64,000 nt of DNA. It comes from Nocardia asteroides (GTDB lineage: Bacteria > Actinomycetota > Actinomycetes > Mycobacteriales > Mycobacteriaceae). The stretch spans positions 3,472,001 through 3,536,000 of the forward strand of contig NZ_CP089214.1 in the NCBI RefSeq assembly GCF_021183625.1. The letters run 5' to 3'. Below, piece by piece: positions 40,275 through 48,130 of this stretch (positions are counted from its first letter, which is position 1; every line of letters begins with the position of its first letter). The notes below the pieces were generated by a model, which saw nothing but the letters and a program-made list of their open reading frames with translations, was not told where the DNA came from and made no database searches. The position numbers and the translations under genes were made by a program.

Positions 40275-41093
40275 ATGACCGACCCGACGCACCCCAGCTT
40301 CCCGCGCTCGGCGCGCTACCACCCGGACTGGCTCCGGGCCGCCGTGAGCGGCGGCGCCAATCCGCTGTGGCTCACCGAGTGGCTCACCGAGGCGGTCGAG
40401 CTGCGGCCGGGCATGCGGGTGCTCGACCTCGGCTGCGGCCGCGGCGCCTCCTCGGTGTTCCTGCACACCGAGTTCGGCGTCGAGGTGTGGGCGGTCGATC
40501 TCTGGTTCGACGCCGCCGAGCGGGCGCAGCGCTTCCGCGACGCGGGCGTCGCCGACGCGGTCTACGCCCTGCACGCCGACGCCCGCGCGCTCCCGTTCGC
40601 CCCCGGCTTCTTCGATGCCGTGCTCAGCATCGACTCCTTCGTCTACTACGGCACCGACGACCTCTACGCCCAGTACCTGACCCGCTTCCTGCGCCCCGGC
40701 GGCCAGCTCGGCATCGCCGGCGCGGGGCTCGCCGCCGACCCCGGGTGGCCGGTCCCGGCACACCTCGCTGCCTGGTGGGAGCCGGGGCTGGCCTGCCTGC
40801 ACACGGCGCAGTGGTGGCAGGCGCACTGGGAGCGCAGCGGCCTGCTCGAGGTCGAGCTCGCCGACACCATGCCGGACGGCTGGCAGCGCTGGCTGGACTG
40901 GCAGCGCGCCGTCGCCCCGGACAACGCCCCCGAGATCGCGGCGCTGGAGGCCGACCGCGGCCGCCACCTCGGCTACGTGCGCGCCGTCGCCCGCCGCCGC
41001 GCCGACGTCGAGCCGGACGAGCCGATCACGACCGTCCCCGCCACCTACACCCCGCACCCGCTGCTGCGCGACCCCGCGCCGGGGGCCGAGTAG
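40275..41093 (+). CDS. SAM-dependent methyltransferase
   Basis: The 272-residue protein has methyltransferase motif I VLDLGCGRGASSVFLHTE near residue 54, motif II VWAVDLWFDAAER, an acidic adenine-binding segment LHADARALPFAPGFFDAVL, and RFLRPGGQLGIAGAGL. The motif set fits the small-molecule methyltransferases related to UbiE/CobQ types; WWEPGLACLHTAQWWQAHWE is a Trp-rich substrate region. There is no membrane segment. ATG 40275 follows AAGGAG within about 12 bases; an upstream in-frame ATG (40164) overlaps the palindrome and is less likely. It is followed by fgd1 on the same strand but with a separate -10 box. Confidence 0.85.
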   Translation: MTDPTHPSFPRSARYHPDWLRAAVSGGANPLWLTEWLTEAVELRPGMRVLDLGCGRGASSVFLHTEFGVEVWAVDLWFDAAERAQRFRDAGVADAVYALHADARALPFAPGFFDAVLSIDSFVYYGTDDLYAQYLTRFLRPGGQLGIAGAGLAADPGWPVPAHLAAWWEPGLACLHTAQWWQAHWERSGLLEVELADTMPDGWQRWLDWQRAVAPDNAPEIAALEADRGRHLGYVRAVARRRADVEPDEPITTVPATYTPHPLLRDPAPGAE

Positions 41094-41104
41094 CACCGCT
41101 CCTC

Positions 41105-41110
41105 TATGGT
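41105..41110 (+). promoter_or_regulatory. Possible fgd1 -10 box
   Basis: TATGGT lies 62 bases ahead of the fgd1 ATG, with a purine-rich AGGAG ribosome site nearer the gene. The same hexamer serves as a likely -10 box at 7292 and 48661. No clear -35 box is visible. Confidence 0.35.
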
Positions 41111-41171
41111 CGATGAAGGCGGGCGCCCGGCACGAAGTGCCCGCGGCAACGTGGCGACAGGAGCGGCGCAC

Positions 41172-42182
41172 ATGGCAGACCTCAAGCTCGGGTACAAGGC
41201 CTCGGCCGAGCAGTTCGGACCGCGGGAACTGGTGGAGATCGCCGTCCTCGCCGAGGAGCACGGCCTCGACAGCGCGACCGTCAGCGATCACTTCCAGCCC
41301 TGGCGGCACAAGGGCGGCCACGCCCCCTTCTCCCTGGCCTGGATGGCCGCGGTCGGCGAACGCACCAAGCGGATCGAGCTCGGCACCTCGGTACTCACCC
41401 CGACCTTCCGCTACAACCCCGCGGTGATCGCCCAGGCGTTCGCCACGATGGGCGTGCTCTACCCCGGCCGGGTGTTCCTCGGCGTCGGCACCGGCGAGGC
41501 GCTGAACGAGATCGCCACCGGCTACAAGGGCGAGTGGCCCGACTTCAAGGAGCGCTTCGCCCGCCTGCGCGAATCGGTGGCGCTCATGCGCGAGCTGTGG
41601 ACCGGTGACCGGGTCGATTACGACGGCGAGTTCTACCACACCGTCGGCGCCTCGATCTATGACGTCCCCGAGGGCGGCATCCCGGTCTACATCGCCGCGG
41701 GCGGCCCGGTCGTGGCCCGCTACGCCGGCCGCGCGGGCGACGGCTTCATCTGCACCTCCGGCAAGGGCATGGAGCTCTACACCGACAAGCTGCTGCCCGC
41801 CGTCGCCGAAGGCGCGGCCAAGGCCGAACGCGACCTCGACCCCATCGACAAGATGATCGAGATCAAGATCTCCTACGACACCGACCCCGAACTGGCCCTG
41901 GAGAACACCCGCTTCTGGGCCCCGCTCTCGCTCACCCCCGAGCAGAAGCACTCCATCACCGACCCGATCGAGATGGAGGCCGCCGCCGACGCGCTGCCGA
42001 TCGAGCAGATCGCCAAGCGCTGGATCGTCGCCAGCGATCCGGACCAGGCCGTCGAGCAGGTCAAGCCGTACCTCGACGCCGGGCTGAACCACCTGGTCTT
42101 CCACGCCCCCGGCCACGACCAGCGCCGCTTCCTCGACCTCTTCCAGCGGGACCTGGGGCCGCGGCTGCGCAAGCTGGGCTAG
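41172..42182 (+). CDS. fgd1: F420-dependent glucose-6-phosphate dehydrogenase Fgd1
   Basis: The 336-residue luciferase-fold enzyme oxidises glucose-6-phosphate to 6-phosphogluconolactone while reducing cofactor F420. The length equals M. tuberculosis FGD1. [37 protein letters not shown] (Asp and His of the active site), [15 protein letters not shown], and [27 protein letters not shown] are diagnostic. It implies that the organism makes F420 and has F420H2-dependent reductases. It ends overlapping the convergent MarR gene by four bases. ATG 41172 gives the exact family start. Confidence 0.97.
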   Translation: MADLKLGYKASAEQFGPRELVEIAVLAEEHGLDSATVSDHFQPWRHKGGHAPFSLAWMAAVGERTKRIELGTSVLTPTFRYNPAVIAQAFATMGVLYPGRVFLGVGTGEALNEIATGYKGEWPDFKERFARLRESVALMRELWTGDRVDYDGEFYHTVGASIYDVPEGGIPVYIAAGGPVVARYAGRAGDGFICTSGKGMELYTDKLLPAVAEGAAKAERDLDPIDKMIEIKISYDTDPELALENTRFWAPLSLTPEQKHSITDPIEMEAAADALPIEQIAKRWIVASDPDQAVEQVKPYLDAGLNHLVFHAPGHDQRRFLDLFQRDLGPRLRKLG

Positions 42183-42622
42183 GCATCCAGCTCGAGCCGA
42201 TCCATCGTCGCCGCGAGTTCGGTGAGCGCGGCGACGATCTCGGCGAACCGCTCGGCGCCGAGCTCGGCGGCGAGCCGGTGCGCCACCCGCGCGTGCTGCG
42301 GGCTGATCCGGCGCACCGCCGCCAGCCCCTCGTCGGTGACGGCGACCAGCTTGGCGCGCCGGTGCGCCGGATTCTCCCGGTACTCGGCGAGCCCCTTGCC
42401 GACCAGCAGGTCGGCGATGCGCTGCACGCTCTGCCTGGTGATCCCCATCGCGCGCGCGATGCCCGCCACCGGGAGCGGCTCGGGCAGCACCGCGCCGAGC
42501 ACCTGCCACCAGGCGGCGGTGAGCCCGGCCGGGGCGGCGAGCTTCTCGGCGACCGCCAAAAAGCGGCCGTTCAACGCGAACGAGGTGACGGCCGCGGTGC
42601 TGAACAGCTCCTGCTCGGTCAC
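42179..42622 (-). CDS. MarR-family regulator
   Basis: The 147-residue protein has a MarR winged helix at about residues 35-100: [21 protein letters not shown] and [22 protein letters not shown], the latter being the wing. It begins at GTG 42622, overlapping the DJ-1 stop by four bases (GTGA), so it is the second gene of a DJ-1-marR operon. Two TGACAG...CTGTCA inverted repeats in front of the operon are very likely its binding sites (autoregulation, inference). The ligand is unknown; MarR proteins commonly sense phenols or oxidants. There is no Cys in the visible HTH, so oxidation sensing is less likely. Confidence 0.9.
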   Translation of the reverse strand: MTEQELFSTAAVTSFALNGRFLAVAEKLAAPAGLTAAWWQVLGAVLPEPLPVAGIARAMGITRQSVQRIADLLVGKGLAEYRENPAHRRAKLVAVTDEGLAAVRRISPQHARVAHRLAAELGAERFAEIVAALTELAATMDRLELDA

Positions 42623-43248
42623 GCCCCGTGCTCCGCGAGCACGGCGTAGGCGCTCGGGTCGCGCTCGGCGAAGAGCCGGAACCAGGCGTCGAGCACCTGC
42701 GGCTCGTAGACGTCGAGCGCCGCGAAGATCTGGTGCGCGAAGTGGAACGGCGCGAGCGAGGTCGCGGTGATCACGTTGCCGTCGGTGACCGCGGGCTCGT
42801 TCCGATAGTGCGCGCTGCCCGCGTAGCCGCTGGACGCGAGGTAGCCGGGGTCGTTGCTGGTGTGCGCCCTGGTGTCGAGCAGCCCGGCCCTGGCGAGCCC
42901 GAAGGTGGCGCCGCAGATGGCCGCGACCGGGCGCCCGGCGTCGAGGAAGTCGCGGGCGAGTTCGGCGAAGCCCGCCAGCTCGTCGCCCTGATCCCAGAGG
43001 TTCGCCCCCGGCAGGATGAGCGCCGCCGCCCGGTCGAGATCGACCTCGGCCAGATCGACGTCGGGCAGGACGCGCATGCCGCCGCCGGTGGTCACCGGCT
43101 CGGTACCGCGGCCGACCGTGCGCACCGCGAGCGAGCCCGGCTCGCGCTGCAGCTCGGGGTTGTTGAGGTAGGCGATGGCGGCCCCGACCTCCCAGTCGGC
43201 CAGGGTGTCGTAGACCGCCGTGTACACGATGCGAGGTTCCGAAGTCAT
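42619..43248 (-). CDS. DJ-1/PfpI-family protein
   Basis: The 209-residue protein has the DJ-1/PfpI fold. The nucleophile elbow is VAAICGATFGLA, with Cys112 the reactive residue; ALILPGANLWDQGDE precedes it. HFAHQIFAALDVYEP near the C-terminus may supply the catalytic His. Members act as glyoxalases, deglycases, isonitrile hydratases or stress proteins; none can be assigned here. There is no signal peptide. Its start codon lies within the first of two MarR-type operators, so it is probably repressed until a small-molecule signal appears. Confidence 0.88.
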   Translation of the reverse strand: MTSEPRIVYTAVYDTLADWEVGAAIAYLNNPELQREPGSLAVRTVGRGTEPVTTGGGMRVLPDVDLAEVDLDRAAALILPGANLWDQGDELAGFAELARDFLDAGRPVAAICGATFGLARAGLLDTRAHTSNDPGYLASSGYAGSAHYRNEPAVTDGNVITATSLAPFHFAHQIFAALDVYEPQVLDAWFRLFAERDPSAYAVLAEHGA

Positions 43249-43263
43249 GACAGCATCCTGTCA
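43248..43263. promoter_or_regulatory. MarR-type operator 1
   Basis: TGACAGCATCCTGTCA is an inverted repeat TGACAG/CTGTCA with a four-base centre. It covers the first base of the DJ-1 start codon (43248) and the bases upstream. Bound protein would block ribosome loading or promoter clearance. Confidence 0.75.
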
Positions 43264-43266
43264 AAC

Positions 43267-43284
43267 TTGACAGTATGCTGTCAA
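43267..43284. promoter_or_regulatory. MarR-type operator 2
   Basis: TTGACAGTATGCTGTCAA is a perfect 7-bp inverted repeat TTGACAG/CTGTCAA with a four-base centre. It is centred 20 bases from operator 1, about two helical turns, so two dimers could bind on the same face of the DNA. It ends just before the metZ stop codon. Confidence 0.78.
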
Positions 43285-43288
43285 TAGC

Positions 43289-44503
43289 TCAGCCCAGCGC
43301 GTGGTCCAGGTCCGCGATCAGGTCCTCGACGTCCTCCAGGCCGACCGAGATGCGGACGACGCCGTCGGTGAGCCCGATCCCGGCCCGCCCCTCCGCGCCC
43401 ATCGCCCGGTGCGTGGTGGTGGCCGGGTGTGTGATCAGCGTCTTGGCGTCGCCGAGGTTGTTCGAGATGTCGACCACCCGCAGCCGGTTCAGCACCTCGA
43501 AGGCGCGCTTCTTGCCCTCGCCGTCGCCGGCGGCGAGCTCGAAGGTGACCACGGTGCCGCCGCCGCTCATCTGCGCGGTGGCGAGCTCGTGCTGCGGGTG
43601 CGTCTCCAGGAACGGGTAGCGCACCCAGCCGACCGCCGGGTGGCCCTCCAGGAAGCGGGCGACCTTGAGCGCCGACTCGGTGGAGTGCTTCACCCGCAGC
43701 GGCATGGTCTCCAGCCCCTTGAGCAGGGTCCAGGCATTGAACGGGCTGAGCGCGGGGCCGGTGTGCCGCATGAGCGTCTTCACCGGGCCGTCGATGTACT
43801 CCCGGTCGCCGAGGATGGCGCCGCCGAGCACCCGGCCCTGGCCGTCGATGTGCTTGGTGCCGGAGTAGACCACCACGTCGGCGCCGAGCTCGAGGCTGCG
43901 CTGCAGCAGCGGGGTGGCGAAGACATTGTCCAGCACCACCTTCGCGCCCGCCGCGTGCGCGAGCTCGCTCACCCGCCGCACGTCGACCAGGTTCTGCATG
44001 GGGTTGGCCGGGGTCTCGAAGAAGACCGCCTGGGTCGGCACCGAGAGCGCCTGCTCCCACTGGTCCAGGTCCTCGCCGTCGACGAAGACGGTCTGCACGC
44101 CCCAGCGCGGCAGGATCTCGTTGGCCACCACGAAGCAGGAGCCGAAGAGGCTGCGCGCGGCGACCAGCCGGTCGCCCGCCTTCAGCAGCGCGCCGAGCGC
44201 GGTGAAGACCGCCGCCATGCCGCTCGCGGTGGCGAAACACGCCTCCGCGCCGTCGATCAGCCGCATCCGCTCCTCGAAGACGGCGACCGTCGGGTTGCCG
44301 TAGCGGGAGTAGACGAAGTGCTCGACATCGCCGGTGAAGGCGGCCTCGGCCGCCTCGGCGCTCTCGTAGACGAAGCCGGAGGTGAGGTAGAGCGCCTCGG
44401 AGGTCTCCTCGAACCCCGAGCGGCGCAGCCCGCCGCGCACGCCGAGCGTGGCCGGGCCGACATTCTCCGGCAGCGGCCGCTCGAAGGAGCCGCCGGTGAT
44501 CAC
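43289..44503 (-). CDS. metZ: O-succinylhomoserine sulfhydrylase MetZ
   Basis: The 404-residue PLP enzyme makes homocysteine directly from O-succinyl- or O-acetylhomoserine and sulfide. ALYLTSGFVYESAEAAEAAF, YSRYGNPTVAVFEERM, CFATASGMAAVFTAL and VVYSGTKHIDGQGRVLGG with the PLP Lys in SGTKH are Cys/Met-metabolism family markers. EYIDGPVKTLMRHTGPALSPFNAW completes the active-site region. It starts at GTG 44503, overlapping the rhodanese stop (GTGA). The operon is headed by a SAM-IV riboswitch, so MetZ falls when SAM is plentiful. The order rhodanese-metZ matches Rv0390-Rv0391. Confidence 0.95.
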   Translation of the reverse strand: MITGGSFERPLPENVGPATLGVRGGLRRSGFEETSEALYLTSGFVYESAEAAEAAFTGDVEHFVYSRYGNPTVAVFEERMRLIDGAEACFATASGMAAVFTALGALLKAGDRLVAARSLFGSCFVVANEILPRWGVQTVFVDGEDLDQWEQALSVPTQAVFFETPANPMQNLVDVRRVSELAHAAGAKVVLDNVFATPLLQRSLELGADVVVYSGTKHIDGQGRVLGGAILGDREYIDGPVKTLMRHTGPALSPFNAWTLLKGLETMPLRVKHSTESALKVARFLEGHPAVGWVRYPFLETHPQHELATAQMSGGGTVVTFELAAGDGEGKKRAFEVLNRLRVVDISNNLGDAKTLITHPATTTHRAMGAEGRAGIGLTDGVVRISVGLEDVEDLIADLDHALG

Positions 44504-44916
44504 GACTGCCGCCAGGGCAGGCCGTCGGCGCGCCAGCCCGCGGTGCCGCGGCGGCCTGCGCCGTCCAGCGGGCCCTCGAAGCCGTCGATCACGTTGTAGG
44601 AGGGGGCGATTCCGGCGCCGGTCGCCAGGGCGGCGGCGTTCGCCGAGCGCTGGCCGGAGCGGCACAGGAACACGACGGGCGCCTCCGGATCACGCCCGGC
44701 CAGCGCCTGGTTCAGCTGCTCCAGGAAGGCCGGGTTCGGTGTGCCGGTGCCGTCCACCCACTCGATCAGCGCCGTCGGCCGCTCCACCTCGGCGGTGTCC
44801 GGGACCCCGACCCAGCGCCACTCCGCCTCGGTGCGCACGTCGACCAGCACCGCGGACGGATTGTCGCGCAGCAGCTCCCACGCCTGCTTGGGGGTGATGT
44901 CACCGGCATAACTCAT
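44500..44916 (-). CDS. Rhodanese-domain protein
   Basis: The 138-residue single-domain rhodanese carries the active-site loop VFLCRSGQRSANAAAL, whose Cys accepts a sulfane sulfur. VLVDVRTEAEWRWVGVPD is the conserved first motif. Its place in front of metZ and behind a SAM riboswitch suggests that it supplies or handles sulfur for homocysteine synthesis (inference). ATG 44916 has an excellent AGGAGG site. The equivalent mycobacterial gene is Rv0390. It acts in the cytoplasm; no export signal is present. Confidence 0.93.
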   Translation of the reverse strand: MSYAGDITPKQAWELLRDNPSAVLVDVRTEAEWRWVGVPDTAEVERPTALIEWVDGTGTPNPAFLEQLNQALAGRDPEAPVVFLCRSGQRSANAAALATGAGIAPSYNVIDGFEGPLDGAGRRGTAGWRADGLPWRQS

Positions 44917-44967
44917 GTCGAACCTCCTGTGGATCCACGCTTGCCGCACGGGAACGCCGCATACGGC

Positions 44968-45048
44968 CAGGTCGTCACCCGGAGCACCCCGCCGCGGAGG
45001 AGGGTTGCCGACCAGCCGAGCCGGGGCTTGACGCTGGTTCTCATGACC
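44968..45048 (-). ncRNA. SAM-IV riboswitch in the rhodanese-metZ leader
   Basis: On the minus strand the leader reads GGTCATGAGAACCAGCGTC, then CAAGCCCCGGCTCGGCTGG, TCGGCAACCCTCC, CGCGGCGGGGTGCTCCGGG and TGACGACCTGG. This matches the SAM-IV aptamer consensus in order and sequence: P1 formed by GGTCATGA with TGACGACC-type bases, the CAAGCCCCGG core, GGCAACCCTCC, and the GGGGTGCTCCGGGTGA 3' portion. SAM-IV aptamers are known mainly from Actinomycetales ahead of sulfur-metabolism genes. SAM binding should reduce expression of the two downstream genes; with 50 bases between the aptamer and ATG, either transcriptional or translational control is possible. Confidence 0.9.
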
Positions 45049-45058
45049 TTGCGATCCG

Positions 45059-45088
45059 AGATTGCCCCGGGAAAGCGGGTGCTGTCAA
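45059..45088 (-). promoter_or_regulatory. Promoter of the SAM-IV leader
   Basis: On the minus strand TTGACA (45083-45088) and CAATCT (45059-45064) are 18 bases apart, placing the transcription start about ten bases ahead of the SAM-IV aptamer. The -35 box is a perfect consensus match. Confidence 0.65.
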
Positions 45089-45114
45089 CACGAGTTCTCC
45101 CGCGTCCGGGCGCG

Positions 45115-45549
45115 TCATCCGCAGACCAGCCAGCGGTCGCCTTCCTTCGCCAGGTTCCAGGTTGCGGTGGCCGTGCGGCCGTCCACCCGCGTGGTCACCG
45201 TGATCCGGCCGCGCTCGCCGTCGACCACCGGGTTCGCCAGCTCGGCGACCTCGATATCGGTGCTCGTTTCCGGCCCGCCCAGCTGCTCGGCGAGCGGCGA
45301 GGCGGCCTCGTCGAAGCCGGGGCAGGCGGTGCCGGGCGGGGGCACCAGGTCGCTGCGGCCGCGCGCGTCGGCGTAGTTGCGCACCGCGGCCGCCAATTTG
45401 TCCGCCTCTGTGACATTTTTCTCAGCGGGCGAGAGCACCCCGGCGATCACGATCCCCACCAGGACCAGCACCGCGAGCAGGCCCGCCGCCACGAACGGCA
45501 CGATCGATCGGACTTCCGGCTCGTCGCCGCCGGGCTGCTGCTCACTCAT
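45115..45549 (-). CDS. Membrane-anchored extracytoplasmic protein, DUF4878-like
   Basis: The 144-residue protein has a short cytoplasmic N-terminus (MSEQQPGGDEPEVRSI), one helix VPFVAAGLLAVLVLVGIVIAG, and an external domain of about 100 residues. The domain has two Cys (GTACPGFDE and WLVCG) that could bridge, and ends WNLAKEGDRWLVCG, the terminal pattern of DUF4878/NTF2-like lumenal domains of mycolata. The Rv0361-like protein at 60093 ends similarly (RTDAGWKVCEPP), so the two may be related. Function unknown. It is divergent from fprA, with a 236-base gap to the fprA ATG. Confidence 0.75.
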   Translation of the reverse strand: MSEQQPGGDEPEVRSIVPFVAAGLLAVLVLVGIVIAGVLSPAEKNVTEADKLAAAVRNYADARGRSDLVPPPGTACPGFDEAASPLAEQLGGPETSTDIEVAELANPVVDGERGRITVTTRVDGRTATATWNLAKEGDRWLVCG

Positions 45550-45724
45550 CCCTCGATGATCACCGATGACCTGGGCCGTCGGCGCACCGGCCCCGCACGA
45601 TACGCGCTGCGTACCCGGGTCGCGGACCGAGCGGAGCAGGGCCGATAGAATGGTTGCTTGCGACTCGTGCCGGAGCCGCCGTCCGATGCTCCGGGGAGAA
45701 TGGGAGCGCGGTTCCGGACCGATC

Positions 45725-45743
45725 TCAGGTTAGCCTGGGCTAA
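45725..45743. promoter_or_regulatory. IdeR/DtxR-like iron box ahead of fprA
   Basis: TCAGGTTAGCCTGGGCTAA matches the iron-box consensus TTAGGTTAGSCTAACCTAA at 15 of 19 positions, with mismatches at positions 2, 13, 14 and 15. It lies 42 bases before the fprA ATG. A possible -10 box TAGAAT is further upstream at 45646-45651. This suggests iron-dependent control of fprA but was judged by eye. Confidence 0.5.
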
Positions 45744-45785
45744 GTAGACGCCAGATGAACGTATCGACCGAAGGTGCGCGTGAAC

Positions 45786-47177
45786 ATGACCGAACAGAGT
45801 GAGGCGGCCCGGCCGCTCCGCATTGCGATCGTGGGTGCAGGCCCGGCCGGGATCTATGCCGCCGACGCGCTGATGAAGTCCGACGCGGACGTCTCCATCG
45901 ATCTGTACGAGCGGATGCCTGCGCCGTTCGGCCTGATCCGCTACGGCGTCGCGCCGGACCACCCGCGGATCAAGGGCATCATCACCGCGCTGCACAAGGT
46001 GCTGGACAAGGAGCAGGTGCGGCTGCTCGGCAACATCGACTACGGCACCGACATCACCCTGGACGATCTGCGCCGCTTCTACGACGCCGTGATCTTCTCC
46101 ACCGGCGCCAACGCCGACCGCGCGCTCACCATCCCCGGCATCGAGCTGGACGGCTCCTACGGCGCCGCCGACTTCGTCTCCTGGTACGACGGCCACCCGG
46201 ACGTCCCGCGCAGCTGGCCGCTGGAGGCCGAGAAGGTCGCGGTGCTCGGCGTCGGCAACGTCGCGCTGGACATCGCCCGCGTGCTCGCCAAGACCGGCGA
46301 CGAGCTGCTGCCGACCGAGATCCCGCCGAACGTCTACGAGGGCCTCAAGCAGAACAAGGCCGTCGAGGTGCACGTCTTCGGCCGCCGCGGCCCCGCGCAG
46401 GCCAAGTTCACCCCGCTGGAGCTGCGCGAGCTCGACCACTCGCCGACCATCGAGGTCATCGTCGATCCGCAGGACATCGACTACGACGAGGGCTCCGAGG
46501 CCGCGCGCAGGCACTCCAAGCAGGTCGACATGGTCGCCAACACGCTGGAGCAGTGGGCCATCCGCGACCAGGGCGACCGCCCGCACAAGCTCTTCCTGCA
46601 CTTCTTCGAGGCGCCGACCGAGGTGGTCGGCGACGCCGACGGCAAGGTCGTCGGGCTGCGCACCGAGCGCACCCAGCTGGACGGCACCGGCAACGTCAAG
46701 GGCACCGGTGAGTACCGCGACTGGGAGGTGCAGGCCGTGTACCGCGCCGTCGGCTACCTGTCGCAGAACGTCACCCAGCTGCCCTTCGACGACCAGGCGG
46801 GCACCGTGCCGAACGAGGCGGGCCGCGTCCTGATCGACGAGAACGCCGACGGCCAGGCCCGCTACCTGCCCGGCACCTACGTGACCGGCTGGATCAAGCG
46901 CGGCCCGGTCGGCCTGATCGGCCACACCAAGGGCGACGCCAACGAGACCGTCGCCTGCCTGCTCGACGACAGCAAGAACTTCCCGCGCGCCGAGAACCCG
47001 GACCCGGCGGCCGTTGTCGAGTTCCTCGAGGGCAAGGGCGTGCCCTACACCACCTGGCAGGGCTGGTACCGCCTGGACGCGCACGAGCGCTCGCTGGGCG
47101 AGCCGGAGGGCCGCGAGCGGGTCAAGGTCGTGGAGCGCGAGGACATGCTGCGCGCCAGCGAGCCGAACAAGGTCTAG
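45786..47177 (+). CDS. fprA: NADPH-ferredoxin (adrenodoxin-type) reductase FprA
   Basis: The 463-residue flavoprotein transfers electrons from NADPH to ferredoxin, for P450s or iron-sulfur work. The FAD motif is IAIVGAGPAGIYAADALM at the N-terminus. RYGVAPDHPRIKGI is the adrenodoxin-reductase signature, the NADP motif is VLGVGNVALDIARVLA, and TGWIKRGPVGLIGHTKGDANET is the conserved C-terminal FAD segment. The sequence is FprA-type, without the extra N-terminal ferredoxin domain of FprB. ATG 45786 is chosen; GTG 45774 would add four residues. An iron-box-like sequence lies just upstream and a strong hairpin follows the stop. Confidence 0.95.
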   Translation: MTEQSEAARPLRIAIVGAGPAGIYAADALMKSDADVSIDLYERMPAPFGLIRYGVAPDHPRIKGIITALHKVLDKEQVRLLGNIDYGTDITLDDLRRFYDAVIFSTGANADRALTIPGIELDGSYGAADFVSWYDGHPDVPRSWPLEAEKVAVLGVGNVALDIARVLAKTGDELLPTEIPPNVYEGLKQNKAVEVHVFGRRGPAQAKFTPLELRELDHSPTIEVIVDPQDIDYDEGSEAARRHSKQVDMVANTLEQWAIRDQGDRPHKLFLHFFEAPTEVVGDADGKVVGLRTERTQLDGTGNVKGTGEYRDWEVQAVYRAVGYLSQNVTQLPFDDQAGTVPNEAGRVLIDENADGQARYLPGTYVTGWIKRGPVGLIGHTKGDANETVACLLDDSKNFPRAENPDPAAVVEFLEGKGVPYTTWQGWYRLDAHERSLGEPEGRERVKVVEREDMLRASEPNKV

Positions 47178-47194
47178 CCCGCGGCCGGGCGCGA

Positions 47195-47225
47195 CGCCTG
47201 CCGGAACGCAGGAGTCCGGCAGGCG
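47195..47225 (+). terminator. Terminator hairpin after fprA
   Basis: CGCCTGCCGGA (47195-47205) pairs perfectly with TCCGGCAGGCG (47215-47225), loop nine bases, beginning 17 bases beyond the fprA stop. It has an 11-bp stem and no U-tract, as usual in this GC range. Confidence 0.75.
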
Positions 47226-47258
47226 ACAGCCGCACCCACCTCGAGGCATTCTGTACAC

Positions 47259-48125
47259 GTGTTCGATGCCCACGTCCACATCTTCGACCCGCGGTTCCCG
47301 CTGGCCGAGAACGAGGGACACCTGCCCTCCTCCTACACCGTCGCCGACTATCGAAAGCGGATGGCGCGCTTCGACATCAGCGGCGGCGCCGTGGTCAGCG
47401 GCTCCTTCCAGGGGACCGACCAGAGCTACCTGAAAGCCGCGCTCGCCGAGCTCGGTTCGGGCTGGGTCGGCGTCACCCGGCTCGACCTGGACGCCTCCGA
47501 CGGGGAGATCCAGGAGCTGAACAAGATCGGCGTGCGCGCGCTGCGCTTCAATCTGAAACGCGCGGCGGGCGACATCACCCAGCTCACCCAGCAGGCGGTG
47601 CGGGCACACGACATCGCGGGCTGGCACGTCGAGCTGTATATCGACGGTCAGATGCTGGCCTCGCTGCAACCCGTCGTCACCAAGCTGCCCGCGCTCTCCG
47701 TCGACCACCTCGGCATGTCCGCCGAAGCCGTGCCGTACCTCCTCGACCTGGTCGACCGCGGCGCCCGCGTGAAGGCCACCGGCTTCGGCCGCGTCCAGAT
47801 GCGCGTCCCCGACACCCTGCGCCGCATCCACGCCGTGAACCCGCAGGCCCTCATGTTCGGCACCGACCTGCCCGGCACCCGCGCGGGCCGCCCCTTCCGC
47901 GACTCCGACGTCGACCTGCTCTGCGACGTCGTCGGCACCGACATGCACGCCGTCCTGGAAGACAACGCCCGCGCCTTCTACAAACTCCCGCCCCGCCGCC
48001 GCCCCGCGGGCTCCGACCCCCGCCCCGGCCGCTGGCAGGCCGTTCCCGAGGACCCGCCGACCCTCCCCCTGCGCCGCGACCAGCTCGACCCCAACGCCAC
48101 ACTCCCCCTACCGGTCATCGAGTAG
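47259..48125 (+). CDS. Amidohydrolase-2 family protein
   Basis: The 288-residue metal-dependent hydrolase has the HxH metal motif in MFDAHVHIFDPRFPL at the very N-terminus. Further metal or barrel segments are RALRFNLKRAAGDI, LPALSVDHLGMSAEAVPYL (His) and LMFGTDLPGTRAGRPF (Asp). The family includes lactonases and decarboxylases acting on dicarboxylic or aromatic acids; the substrate is unknown here. The last 40 residues are Pro/Arg-rich and non-conserved. It begins at GTG 47259 after the fprA terminator. It is convergent with the DUF456 gene five bases on. Confidence 0.87.
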   Translation: MFDAHVHIFDPRFPLAENEGHLPSSYTVADYRKRMARFDISGGAVVSGSFQGTDQSYLKAALAELGSGWVGVTRLDLDASDGEIQELNKIGVRALRFNLKRAAGDITQLTQQAVRAHDIAGWHVELYIDGQMLASLQPVVTKLPALSVDHLGMSAEAVPYLLDLVDRGARVKATGFGRVQMRVPDTLRRIHAVNPQALMFGTDLPGTRAGRPFRDSDVDLLCDVVGTDMHAVLEDNARAFYKLPPRRRPAGSDPRPGRWQAVPEDPPTLPLRRDQLDPNATLPLPVIE

Positions 48126-48130
48126 CAGGC

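Noticed and set aside
47014..47433. Open frame across the fprA end and amidohydrolase start
   Set aside because: Runs over the fprA terminator hairpin and has no motif.
45546..47948. 800-codon minus-strand frame opposite fprA
   Set aside because: Antisense shadow of fprA and the amidohydrolase, with Val/Asp/Gly-rich composition typical of reverse frames in GC-rich DNA.
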